A DNA stretch of 64,000 nt from Listeria floridensis FSL S10-1187 (GTDB lineage Bacteria; Bacillota; Bacilli; Lactobacillales; Listeriaceae): assembly GCF_000525875.1 (NCBI RefSeq), contig NZ_AODF01000014.1, forward strand, positions 62,001-126,000, in the 5' to 3' direction. Positions 49,428 through 58,031 of this stretch are shown here, one piece after another; positions within the stretch are counted from its first letter, which is position 1, and the number at the start of each line of letters is the position of its first letter. The notes beneath the pieces are model-generated. The model ran no database searches. It was not told the DNA's origin and saw nothing but the letters and a program-made list of their open reading frames with translations. The position numbers and the translations under genes were made by a program.

Positions 49428-49890
49428 ATGGGACTATCAAACAAATTTAAATCATTCTTCTTCCTTGATGAAGAAGATTACTACGAAGAAGAAGTAAACC
49501 AAAAAAAAAGCACAGGAGCCTGAACCGATGATACAGAAAAAAACTGAGAAACCCGCTAAAAATCGTTTTCGTGCAGTAGAAGAGGAATCCAATGTTGTCA
49601 GCATGCAAGGCGCACAATTCTCAAGCGAAGTAATGCTTTCGGAACCGCGTGTCTATGCAGAAGCACAAGAACTTGCTGACTATCTAAAAGAATATAAAAC
49701 GCTTGTTGTTAACTTACAGCGCATCAGCCACGACCAGGCTATTCGGATTGTTGACTTTTTGAGCGGAACTGTTTATGCTTTAGGTGGAGACATTCAACGT
49801 ATCGGCAATAACATTTTCTTGTGTACACCTGAAAATGTAAATGTTGACGGTTCGATCTCTGAGATGCTTGAAGAGCAAGACTACATGTAA
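49428..49890 (+). CDS. sepF: Cell division protein SepF (frameshifted)
   Basis: About 154 residues. The N-terminal amphipathic helix MGLSNKFKSFFFLDEEDYYE anchors it in the membrane; the C-terminal SepF domain (from about residue 60) contains LVVNLQRISHDQAIRIVDFL. It bundles FtsZ filaments and partly replaces FtsA. The frame is broken in the A9 run at 49501-49509; eight A's give NQKKAQEPEPMIQKK. Confidence 0.95.
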
Positions 49891-49913
49891 GCAAAGAGGG
49901 GTGGCACATAAGT

Positions 49914-50210
49914 TTGCAAACTTTTTTAATTCAAGTGGTTGATGTTATTTTGTTTATCATTCGTTACTTGCCAACCTTAATGTTTGTCTATTTCTTGATG
50001 AGCTGGTTTCCGGGTGCGCGTGAATCAAAAATCGGCCGCTTTCTAGGCAAAATTTTCGAACCCATTTTAGAGCCGTTTAGGAGAATCATTCCGCCAATTG
50101 GTATGTTTGATATCTCGTCACTCGTTGCATTTATTGCATTCCAGTTTGCAATGACAGTGCTCACAAATTTGATTTATCAATACGTCGTACCGCTTTTATA
50201 TGGGATTTAA
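49914..50210 (+). CDS. ylmG: YggT family membrane protein YlmG
   Basis: A 98-residue protein with two membrane helices of the YggT family (LMFVYFLMSWFPGARESKIG, EPILEPFRRIIPP). Probably involved in membrane or division-site organisation; biochemical function unknown. TTG start at 49914, with GGGGTGG about 9 bases upstream. A terminator follows, splitting the cluster here. Confidence 0.9.
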   Translation: MQTFLIQVVDVILFIIRYLPTLMFVYFLMSWFPGARESKIGRFLGKIFEPILEPFRRIIPPIGMFDISSLVAFIAFQFAMTVLTNLIYQYVVPLLYGI

Positions 50211-50212
50211 TG

Positions 50213-50240
50213 GTCATGTCTTTCCGGCATGACTTTTTTT
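50213..50240 (+). terminator. Terminator after ylmG
   Basis: Stem gtcatg/catgac (50213-50218 with 50228-50233) followed by TTTTTTT. Confidence 0.8.
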
Positions 50241-50327
50241 GTAGCAAGGTGATGAATTTAGGCAAGGAGAGTTTGGTTGAAAGAAGTCGAATGCGGCAGT
50301 CTTTCAGCAAAAAAGGAGGTGGTAAAT

Positions 50328-51104
50328 TTGGAAGGGATTTATCAGCATTTTCGAAAAGAAGAATATGCGTTTATTGACCAAATACTGGATATAACCGTTC
50401 AAGTTGAAAATGAATATACACCGCGTCTGACAGATTTTCTTGACCCGAGACAGCGTTTTATTACAGAGACGGTGATCGGAAGCTACGAAACTATTCGCGT
50501 TGAATTTTTCGGTGGTTCAGAGCATTCAGAACGAAAGCGGGCGCTTATTTATCCAGATTATTATGAACCACAAGAAGCCGATTTTAAAATTGCACTTTTT
50601 CATATACGATATCCGGTGAAATTTACGGCACTTTCGCATCAAAAAATTCTTGGAACACTCATGTCCCTTGGCGTTAAGCGTGAAGTTTTCGGTGATATAT
50701 TGAATGAAGGCGAAGAATGGCAATTTTTCCTTGATGAAGAAATGGCGGATTATGTTTCGGGACAGCTTGAAAAAATCGGCAAAGTGAATGTGATGCTCGA
50801 AAAGATTCCGCTTGATGATGCGCTTATCAGTGTGGAAGAATGGGAAGAGCAGATGATTACAACAGCAAGCTTGCGTCTCGATGCAGTACTTGGAAGTGCG
50901 CTGAATTTATCTCGGCAAAAAGCGAAACAAATGGTTGTATCTGGTCTTGTAAAAGTAAACTGGAAAACAATTGAAAATCCAGATTTTGAATGCGAAGAAC
51001 AAGATGTACTTTCGGCACGCGGTTATGGCAGATTAAAGCTGATGCTAATTCATGGACGTACCAAGAAAAATAAAATTCGTCTGGATATCGGTTTTTTGAA
51101 ATGA
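50328..51104 (+). CDS. ylmH: S4-domain RNA-binding protein YlmH
   Basis: A 258-residue protein with a C-terminal S4 domain (about residues 180-240: SLRLDAVLGSALNLSRQKAKQM). Homologues bind ribosomes and help rescue stalled nascent chains. TTG start at 50328 with AAAGGAGGT; the frame opens 51 bases earlier without a ribosome site. It keeps its normal place after ylmG. Confidence 0.92.
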   Translation: MEGIYQHFRKEEYAFIDQILDITVQVENEYTPRLTDFLDPRQRFITETVIGSYETIRVEFFGGSEHSERKRALIYPDYYEPQEADFKIALFHIRYPVKFTALSHQKILGTLMSLGVKREVFGDILNEGEEWQFFLDEEMADYVSGQLEKIGKVNVMLEKIPLDDALISVEEWEEQMITTASLRLDAVLGSALNLSRQKAKQMVVSGLVKVNWKTIENPDFECEEQDVLSARGYGRLKLMLIHGRTKKNKIRLDIGFLK

Positions 51105-51171
51105 CCCTTCAGCGGCTTTCTTTTTTCAACTAGCAGGTTTTACCGAAATCTGTACCACTTGAAAACGGCTG

Positions 51172-51180
51172 TGCTATAAT
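51172..51180 (+). promoter_or_regulatory. Extended -10 promoter of niaR
   Basis: TGC-TATAAT lies 40 bases before the chosen niaR start; no good -35. Confidence 0.5.
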
Positions 51181-51219
51181 GGATTCAAGGAATATTCTTT
51201 GGAAGAAGGTGTGAATACG

Positions 51220-51741
51220 TTGAAGAAAATGCTTGGTGAAGACCGACGTGAGGCTATCCTCAGCTGGTTAGAAAATTCGTCTGAGCCGATATCTGGTGCG
51301 GAACTCGCAAAACGGACGAAGGTAAGCCGGCAAGTGATTGTCCAAGATATTTCACTTCTCCGCGCAATGAATGAAACGATTATTTCGACACCACAAGGTT
51401 ATCTGATGGTGAAGGAAGGTTCGAAAAGGCCGCGTCGCGTCATCGCGTGCAAACATACGAAGGAACAGGCAGAACTTGAACTGATTACGCTTGTCGATTT
51501 TGGTGTTTCGGTGATCGATGTGATTGTGGAACATCCGATTTACGGAGAACTTACCGGCAGTCTTCATTTAAACAGTCGTTTTGATGTTGAGAAATTTGTA
51601 CAAAAACTTAAAACGACAGATGCACGGATGCTTTCGGGTTTAACGAATGGACTTCATCTGCATACGATTGAAGCAGATACAACCGAACAATTGACAAAAG
51701 CCGCAGAAGCGTTAGAAAAACTTGGGATACTTGTCAGCTAA
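51220..51741 (+). CDS. niaR: NAD biosynthesis repressor NiaR (HTH-3H protein)
   Basis: A 173-residue repressor. The N-terminal winged HTH (ISGAELAKRTKVSRQVIVQD) is followed by a 3H domain with three conserved histidines in VIVEHPIYGELTGSLHLNS and TNGLHLHTI, which bind nicotinic acid and a metal. Known role: represses NAD synthesis or niacin uptake genes. TTG 51220 with GAAGG 11 bases upstream is preferred to a TTG at 51199; both are possible. No nad gene is nearby. Confidence 0.88.
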   Translation: MKKMLGEDRREAILSWLENSSEPISGAELAKRTKVSRQVIVQDISLLRAMNETIISTPQGYLMVKEGSKRPRRVIACKHTKEQAELELITLVDFGVSVIDVIVEHPIYGELTGSLHLNSRFDVEKFVQKLKTTDARMLSGLTNGLHLHTIEADTTEQLTKAAEALEKLGILVS

Positions 51742-51774
51742 AAATAGATTGCACTAGGAAAAATGAGTTTGTTA

Positions 51775-51783
51775 TGGTAAAAT
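51775..51783 (+). promoter_or_regulatory. Extended -10 promoter of divIVA
   Basis: TGG-TAAAAT lies 109 bases upstream of divIVA; -35 region weak. Confidence 0.45.
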
Positions 51784-51891
51784 AAGCTTTATATTAGGCT
51801 TGTTTTAGAAAAAAATAGAAACCTATCCGAACTGACGATTCTGAAGTCTTTCAGATGTGTCACTTCGATAATTCGTACGGAGGTGTCGACT

Positions 51892-52423
51892 ATGCCATTA
51901 TCACCACTGGATATACATAACAAAGAATTTACCCGTGGTTTTAGAGGTTATGATGAAGATGAAGTGAATGATTTTCTCGATCAAATTATTAAAGATTATG
52001 AACAAGTATTGAAAGAGAAAAAACGACTTGAAGATTCGCTGAACAATAATGAAGAGCGTTTAGGTCACTTCACAAATATTGAAGAGACTTTAAATAAGTC
52101 GCTGATCGTTGCTCAAACTGCGGCTGAAGAAGTAAAACAGTCAGCGGATAAAGAAGCGAAGCTGATCATTCGCGAAGCTGAAAAAAAATGCAGATCGAAT
52201 TTTGGCAGACTCGCTCTCCAAAGCACGAAAAATTGCGATTGAAATTGAAGATTTAAAACGTCAATCGAAGGTGTTCCGCGAACGCCTCAGAATGCTAGTT
52301 GAAGCTCAAATGGATTTGATTAAGAGCGATGATTGGCAGCAAATGATGGAATATGATGTTGATGCAACGGAACTGAAGTCGATTAAAGAAGTTCAAGAAG
52401 ATGCAGAGAATGAACACGAATAA
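51892..52423 (+). CDS. divIVA: Cell division protein DivIVA (frameshifted)
   Basis: About 177 residues, a coiled-coil protein that senses negative membrane curvature at septa and poles. The N-terminal LSPLDIHNKEFTRGFRGYDE contains the membrane-insertion region with Phe and Arg. The frame breaks in the A8 run at 52181-52188; seven A's give REAEKNADRILADSLSKAR. The ATG at 51892, after GGAGGT, gives MPLSPLD as in homologues. Confidence 0.95.
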
Positions 52424-52454
52424 ATAAAAAACGATGATTTGAGACAAGTATGTT

Positions 52455-52645
52455 TTTATAGACCGGCTTAAAGCGATCTGGTGGCGGTGTGAGACCAGAA
52501 GCGGTGAAAAACAGAAATCACTCAAGGAGTTTCAGTCCTGAATGAAGTAAGGACTGGCGCGGCCAGGCGTTAATGGAACGAGTGGATAGAAAGCGTGTCT
52601 TTTTATCAACAAGGGTGGTAACGCGATAATCTCGTCCCTTTTTTG
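52455..52645 (+). promoter_or_regulatory. T-box leader of ileS
   Basis: The 276-base gap before ileS carries the T-box sequence AAGGGTGGTAACGCG (52611-52625) followed by its terminator CTCGTCCCTTTTTT (52631-52644), preceded by a structured stem I region. A likely specifier codon is ATC at 52517-52519 (isoleucine), inferred from its position in gaaATCact. Uncharged tRNA-Ile pairs with specifier and T-box and allows read-through into ileS. Confidence 0.93.
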
Positions 52646-52699
52646 AGGGAGGAGATTTTTATTTTTGCTAAAAGAAATTAAAAAGGAGCGAACTAATTT

Positions 52700-55467
52700 A
52701 TGGATTATAAAGATACTTTACTAATGCCAAAAACGGCTTTTCCAATGCGAGGCAACTTGCCAAACAAGGAACCGATCTGGCAAGAAAAATGGGAAAAAGA
52801 AGACCTTTATCATAAGATTCAGGAAAAAAATGCTGGACGTCCGACTTATATTTTACATGACGGACCTCCATATGCGAATGGCGAGCTTCATATGGGACAC
52901 GCGATGAATAAAACGATCAAAGACATTATTGTTCGCTTTAAATCAATGTCGGGTTTTAGATCACCTTACGTTCCGGGCTGGGATACACACGGTCTTCCAA
53001 TTGAACAAGCGCTTACGAAAAAAAGGCGTCAAAAGAAAAGAAATGACAGTGGCTGAATTCCGTAAGTTATGTGAAGAATATGCCTACAAACAAATTGATT
53101 TACAACGTAATGGCTTCAAGCGACTTGGTGTAAATGGCGATTGGAATGATCCTTATATCACCTTAAAACCGGAATATGAAGCAGAACAAATTAAAGTATT
53201 CGGCGAAATGGCGAAAAAAGGCTATATCTATAAAGGGAAAAAAACCGGTTTACTGGTCTCCATCAAGTGAATCAGCGCTTGCAGAAGCAGAAATTGAATA
53301 TCAAGATAAAACTTCTGCATCAATTTATGTCGCTTTCGATGTGAAAGATGGAAAAGGCGTTATTGATAACGATACAAAAATCGTAATCTGGACAACAACT
53401 CCTTGGACAATTCCATCGAACATGGCAATTACCGTGAATCCAAACTTGAACTATGCTGTTGTAGAAACAGCAGGTACGAAATATTTAGTAGCGGCAGATC
53501 TTGTTGACTCGCTAAAAGAAACACTTGGCTGGGAAGACGGAAAAGTTATTCAAACCGTTCGCGGCAGTGAACTTGATCGTGTCGTAGCGCGTCATCCATT
53601 TTATGATCGCGATTCGCTTGTCATTAACGGGGAACATGCGACAGCTGATGCTGGTACTGGTGCTGTGCATACCGCTCCTGGACACGGGGAAGATGACTTC
53701 ATCGTCGGACAAAAATATGAGCTTGAAGTTTTAGCACCGATCAATGAAAAAGGCGTTTTTACAGAAGAAGCACCGGGTTTTGAGGGTTTGTTCTATGATG
53801 ATGCTAACAAAGTGGTGACCGAAAAGCTAAAAGAATCTGGCGCACTTCTCAAAATGGACTTTATCACGCATAGTTATCCACATGATTGGCGGACTAAAAA
53901 ACCTGTGATTTTCCGTGCGACACCACAGTGGTTTGCTTCGATCAATAAATTCCGCGGGGATCTAATGGATGCCGTTCAAAATGTACACTGGACGCCTGCT
54001 TGGGGTGAAACACGTCTATTCAATATGGTACGCGATCGCGGGGATTGGGTGATTTCTCGTCAGCGTGCTTGGGGTGTTCCACTGCCGATTTTTTACGGAG
54101 AAAATGGAGAAGCGATTATCACTGATGAAACGATTCAGCATATTTCAGATTTATTCCGTGAACACGGTTCGAATATTTGGTTTGAAAAAGAAGCGAAAGA
54201 ACTTCTTCCAGAAGGATTTACTCACCCGTCTAGTCCAAATGGCGAATTTACGAAAGAAAAAGATATCATGGATGTGTGGTTTGATTCAGGATCGAGTCAC
54301 CAAGCAGTACTTGAAGCGCGTGAAGAACTGAGCCGTCCAGCTGACCTTTACATGGAAGGTTCCGATCAATACCGCGGTTGGTTTAACTCTTCACTTACAA
54401 CGGCTGTTGCAATGACAGGTGCAGCACCATATCGCAATGTATTAAGTCATGGTTTTGCTCTTGACGGTGAAGGTCGTAAAATGAGTAAATCGCTTGGTAA
54501 TACTATTTTACCGGGCAAAGTTATCAACCAGCTGGGAGCAGATATTGTTCGCCTTTGGGTTGCATCGGTTGATTATCAAGCAGATGTTCGGATTAGTGAT
54601 GATATCTTGAAGCAAGTATCAGAAGTTTACCGGAAAATCCGCAATACAATGCGCTTCTTACTTGGAAACGTCAGTGATTTCAATTCAGAAACGGACAAGG
54701 TTGCATTTGCTGATTTGCGTGAAGTAGATCAGTTCATGCTGGTAAAACTAAATTCATTGGTTGACACTGTGAAAGACAGCTATGAAAAATTTGAATTCTC
54801 GACGATTTATCATCAAATTAACTACTTCTGTACAGTACTGCTCAGTCAGTTCTATATGGACTTCGCGAAAGACGTTGTATATATCGAAGCTGCAAACAGT
54901 CCAAGCCGTCGTGCTATGCAAACCGTTTTCTATGAATCAGTTGTATCATTGACGAAACTGCTTGCCCCAATTTTGCCGCATACGACAGAAGAAGTTTGGG
55001 CAAACTTAAAAGGGGAAGAAACAGCGAGTATTCATTTAGAAGACTTACCGGAAGTACAAGATCTGGATGATATGAAGCCGCTTGAAGAAAAATGGGATGC
55101 CTTCATGAAAGTGCGCGATGGTGTTCAAAAAGCGCTTGAAGAAGCACGTAATGAAAAACTAATCGGGAAATCAATGCTTGCGAAAGTGACGCTATATGTT
55201 GATGAAACAGGTAAAAAGCTGTTTGATTCATTAGAAGGCGATTTTGCACAGTTATTCATTGTATCTGATTTCGAATTAGTGGAAGGCATTGAAAAAGCAC
55301 CTGAAAAAGCCCTTTCTATCGACCATGCAGCTGTTTTGATTACAGTTGCTGAAGGTGAAACATGCGAGCGTTGCCGAGTTGTGCGAAAAGATGTTGGAGT
55401 TGATCCGCATCATCCGACACTATGCGGACGCTGTGCTGAAATTGTAACGAAGAATTATGAAGGTTAA
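52700..55467 (+). CDS. ileS: Isoleucyl-tRNA synthetase (two homopolymer frameshifts)
   Basis: About 921 residues, charges tRNA-Ile. HIGH motif in [22 protein letters not shown] in [10 protein letters not shown], and a C-terminal zinc site (CERC and CGRC). The frame breaks in the A7 runs at 53018-53024 (corrected [13 protein letters not shown]) and 53238-53244 (corrected [12 protein letters not shown]), each one base too long. Controlled by the T-box leader and followed by a terminator. Confidence 0.97.
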
Positions 55468-55470
55468 TGG

Positions 55471-55497
55471 AAGGGCTGCGGGGACGCAGCCCTTTTC
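55471..55497 (+). terminator. Terminator after ileS
   Basis: A 9-bp GC-rich stem aagggctgc/gcagccctt (55471-55479 with 55486-55494) followed by TTTT. Confidence 0.82.
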
Positions 55498-55517
55498 TAG
55501 GCATTTTATAGAGAATG

Positions 55518-55526
55518 TGATAAAAT
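55518..55526 (+). promoter_or_regulatory. Extended -10 promoter of dapF
   Basis: TGA-TAAAAT lies 36 bases before the dapF start; -35 weak. Confidence 0.4.
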
Positions 55527-55561
55527 AAAACAAAACTTTTTTTGGAGAGGGAGAATAGGCG

Positions 55562-56545
55562 TTGAAGCTCGATTTTATCAAAGTACACGGGTCACAAAAT
55601 GATTTTTTTATCTTGGATGAAAGAACTACTGAACTTGGAACATGGAATGATTCAGAAAAAGCAGCTCTAGCTGAAAAATTATGCGCACGATCGCATGAAC
55701 TAGGCGGAGCAGATGGCATTCTTTTCGTCGGCGAAGGAAAACCTGGTACGATCGGGAAAATGCGTGTTTTTAATTCAGATGGTTCTGAAGCTTCGATGTG
55801 CGGCAACGGTCTCAGAACAGTAGCTAGGTATCTGCTAGAGCAGGAGCAGCTTGATGAAGCGAAAGTGGAAACGATGAAGGCAGATCTGATTGTGAAAAAG
55901 CGGGAGTCTCTAGGGTATGATATTCCGACTTTTGAAGTGGAAATTTCACCCGTCTTATTCGATCCGGAAAGTCTTCCTTTTCACTATGAGGGGAAACAGC
56001 TTTTGGATGGACAAATTCCTGAGCTTGATCCTGAGCTCCATTTCTCGGCACTTGCCGTTCCTAATCCGCATCTCGTCAGTTTCGTAGATGAAGCTGTTCT
56101 TGAATCAGACAAGCAAGAAAAATTGGCAAGCTATTTAAATTCAGACAATCCATTTTTCCCAGACGGTGTCAATGTCAGTTTTGTTCGCAAATTTTCCAAC
56201 CACCAGATTTTTGTTCGTACATTTGAACGTGGCGTAGGGTTTACTAATGCTTGCGGAACAGCAATGTCGGCCTCTAGTCTGATTAAAAAACTGCTTGACC
56301 ATGATAAACTGGAAGAAGTGATTGATGTCTATAATGATGGTGGTAAGGTCCGTGTGAGTGCAAAACAAACGGGAGATGAACTTTCAATTCAGCTCATCGG
56401 CAACGCAACCTTCACAGCAAGAGGAACACTTGAACTGTCGGAAAATGGCACAATTACAGTGCTAGATAATCGTGAAACAAACGAACAAGAAGATTACTTG
56501 AAGCTTGAAAGTGAAGTCAAACACTTTTTGCAGCGAGTAAAGTAA
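55562..56545 (+). CDS. dapF: Diaminopimelate epimerase DapF
   Basis: A 327-residue enzyme that converts L,L-diaminopimelate to the meso form used by MurE and in lysine synthesis. Both catalytic cysteines are seen: SMCGNGLRTVARY and NACGTAMSAS, with the N-terminal FIKVHGSQNDFF. Longer than the usual ~280 residues, with an insertion around residues 110-160 and a C-terminal extension after RGTLEL. TTG start at 55562. Confidence 0.95.
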   Translation: MKLDFIKVHGSQNDFFILDERTTELGTWNDSEKAALAEKLCARSHELGGADGILFVGEGKPGTIGKMRVFNSDGSEASMCGNGLRTVARYLLEQEQLDEAKVETMKADLIVKKRESLGYDIPTFEVEISPVLFDPESLPFHYEGKQLLDGQIPELDPELHFSALAVPNPHLVSFVDEAVLESDKQEKLASYLNSDNPFFPDGVNVSFVRKFSNHQIFVRTFERGVGFTNACGTAMSASSLIKKLLDHDKLEEVIDVYNDGGKVRVSAKQTGDELSIQLIGNATFTARGTLELSENGTITVLDNRETNEQEDYLKLESEVKHFLQRVK

Positions 56546-56555
56546 GGAGAGAAGA

Positions 56556-57254
56556 ATGAATTCCAATCGAACAAAAGCAATGCCCCTTCTTATAGTGGGG
56601 ATTATCGCGCTGATCGCTTTTATTTTTGAAGCTGTAAGTGTAGCAAAAAGCAGTAACTGGGTGGCAAAATTTGATTTAAGCTGGATTGCGCGAGTTCGCG
56701 ACGGTCATATTTCATCAGGAACAACGAAAATAACAGAATTTATGTCACATCTTGGATCAGCGGAGTACTTAATTGTAGCGACAATTATTGTTGTAATTAT
56801 CCTATTTATTTTACGGAAGTTCACGGTTGGACTTTGGTTTGGCGGAACATTTCTGTTTTGCGGTGTTGTCTGTAACTACCTGCTCAAACAGTTCATGGAG
56901 CGGAATCGTCCGAATTCGTCGAACTGGTTGGTTCCTGAAAATGGGTTCAGTTATCCGAGCGGACATGCGACTGCTACGACTGTGTTTTACGGTTTAGCTG
57001 CTCTTTTCTTGATTTTTACAGTGAAGCAAATTTGGGCTAAAATTGTGATTGGAGCCCTTGCGTTACTTATGATTGTGTACATTATGTATTCACGTGTTTA
57101 TCTTGGCGTACATTATCCAACTGATGTACTTGGCGGATTCTTATTTGGAACAGCTTCAGTCGCTATTTCAACGGGGGTTTATTTCCTTGTTAGAAAACCA
57201 CTTCACGGATTGCTTACTAAATGGCGCTTAAAAGATTTGAGTAAGACGGAATAA
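56556..57254 (+). CDS. PAP2 family membrane phosphatase
   Basis: A 232-residue protein with six membrane helices and the three lipid-phosphatase motifs: KQFMERNRP, PSGHAT and SRVYLGVHYPTDVLGG. Likely substrates are lipid phosphates such as undecaprenyl pyrophosphate or phosphatidylglycerophosphate, which would fit the wall-synthesis setting, but the specificity is not shown. It starts 10 bases after dapF and probably shares its transcript. Confidence 0.9.
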   Translation: MNSNRTKAMPLLIVGIIALIAFIFEAVSVAKSSNWVAKFDLSWIARVRDGHISSGTTKITEFMSHLGSAEYLIVATIIVVIILFILRKFTVGLWFGGTFLFCGVVCNYLLKQFMERNRPNSSNWLVPENGFSYPSGHATATTVFYGLAALFLIFTVKQIWAKIVIGALALLMIVYIMYSRVYLGVHYPTDVLGGFLFGTASVAISTGVYFLVRKPLHGLLTKWRLKDLSKTE

Positions 57255-57260
57255 TTATTG

Positions 57261-57290
57261 AGTAACGGGTTTCACCCGTTACTTTTTTTT
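57261..57290 (+). terminator. Terminator after the PAP2 gene
   Basis: A perfect 10-bp stem agtaacgggt/acccgttact (57261-57270 with 57274-57283) followed by T's. Confidence 0.92.
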
Positions 57291-57338
57291 ATTTTTTTTA
57301 GCGTGAATTTTCAAAATGTAAACGCCATTATTTTTTAC

Positions 57339-57367
57339 TTGCATTTTGTGAAAAGAAGCGGTAAGAT
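57339..57367 (+). promoter_or_regulatory. Promoter of the csp leader
   Basis: TTGCAT (57339-57344) and TAAGAT (57362-57367) with a 17-base spacer. It implies a 5' untranslated region of about 218 bases, typical of cold-shock genes. Confidence 0.6.
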
Positions 57368-57423
57368 AGTTATATTGATAAGAAAATATGGGGTTACAAG
57401 TTGATTTTGTAAGTACGGGGATT

Positions 57424-57492
57424 ATTCACATGTTATAAAGAGTATTCAAGCTTTATCATATGAATACTTTTTATAATATGTGAATTTTTTTT
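57424..57492 (+). promoter_or_regulatory. Leader hairpin/attenuator before csp
   Basis: A 25-bp continuous helix (57424-57448 with 57461-57485; only two G-U pairs) around a 12-base loop, directly followed by T's (to 57492). It looks like an intrinsic terminator inside the csp leader, about 110 bases after the promoter and 100 before the start codon. An A/T-rich helix suits temperature-dependent melting. Confidence 0.7.
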
Positions 57493-57591
57493 ATGAAAAG
57501 CATACAGGTGTTTGTTGTTTAGCTATACCAGTTTGTTTTTTTTGTTGGAAAGACCATATTAAAAAGTAAAATTTTGGAGGTTTGTGGAAAC

Positions 57592-57789
57592 ATGACAGGT
57601 AAAGTAAAATGGTTCAACAGTGAAAAAGGATTTGGATTTATCGAAGTTGAAGGCGGAGATGATGTATTCGTACACTTCAGCGCGATCCAAGGAGACGGCT
57701 TCAAAACTTTAGACGAAGGTCAAGAAGTTGAGTTTGAAGTAGTTGAAGGTCAACGCGGCCCACAAGCTGAAAACGTAGTAAAACTATAA
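57592..57789 (+). CDS. Cold-shock protein (Csp family)
   Basis: A 65-residue single OB-fold RNA chaperone with both nucleic-acid motifs: KGFGFIEV (RNP1) and VFVHFSAI (RNP2). The ATG at 57592 lies 10 bases after GGAGG; an upstream in-frame start at 57574 is rejected because the homologues begin MxGKVKWFN. Regulation is probably via its long structured leader. Confidence 0.96.
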   Translation: MTGKVKWFNSEKGFGFIEVEGGDDVFVHFSAIQGDGFKTLDEGQEVEFEVVEGQRGPQAENVVKL

Positions 57790-57830
57790 TTTTAGCTTCT
57801 CGCAGCAGAGATAAATAATCACTCAATCAT

Positions 57831-57872
57831 ATCTAGCAAATCCTTGTATTCAAGGTTTGCTAGATTTTTTTT
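57831..57872 (+). terminator. Terminator after csp
   Basis: Stem ctagcaaa-ccttg/caagg-tttgctag (about 57833-57846 with 57851-57864) with a small bulge, followed by eight T's. Confidence 0.9.
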
Positions 57873-57938
57873 ATTGAAATGAAACAACATATAATACAGT
57901 TTTTTTATAAATATATAACAGATTTCGAGTTTGAATAC

Positions 57939-57966
57939 TTGAATAAATCAATTCAAAGAGTATAAT
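57939..57966 (+). promoter_or_regulatory. Promoter of alsS with inverted repeat
   Basis: TTGAAT (57939-57944) and TATAAT (57961-57966) are 16 bases apart. The -35 is one arm of TTGAAT-AAATCA-ATTCAA (57939-57956), which fills the spacer, a good place for a repressor. Confidence 0.5.
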
Positions 57967-58031
57967 GAAGTTTGGATTTAGAACTGTTTTATTTTTTATA
58001 TGATTGTATATTGATACAGGAGCTGAGTAGA

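Noticed and set aside
36443-53244. Programmed frameshifting or transcriptional slippage as the cause of the many breaks
   Set aside because: Too many unrelated genes, no slippery heptamer plus pseudoknot pattern, and breaks occur at whichever long A/T run the gene has; sequencing error is simpler.
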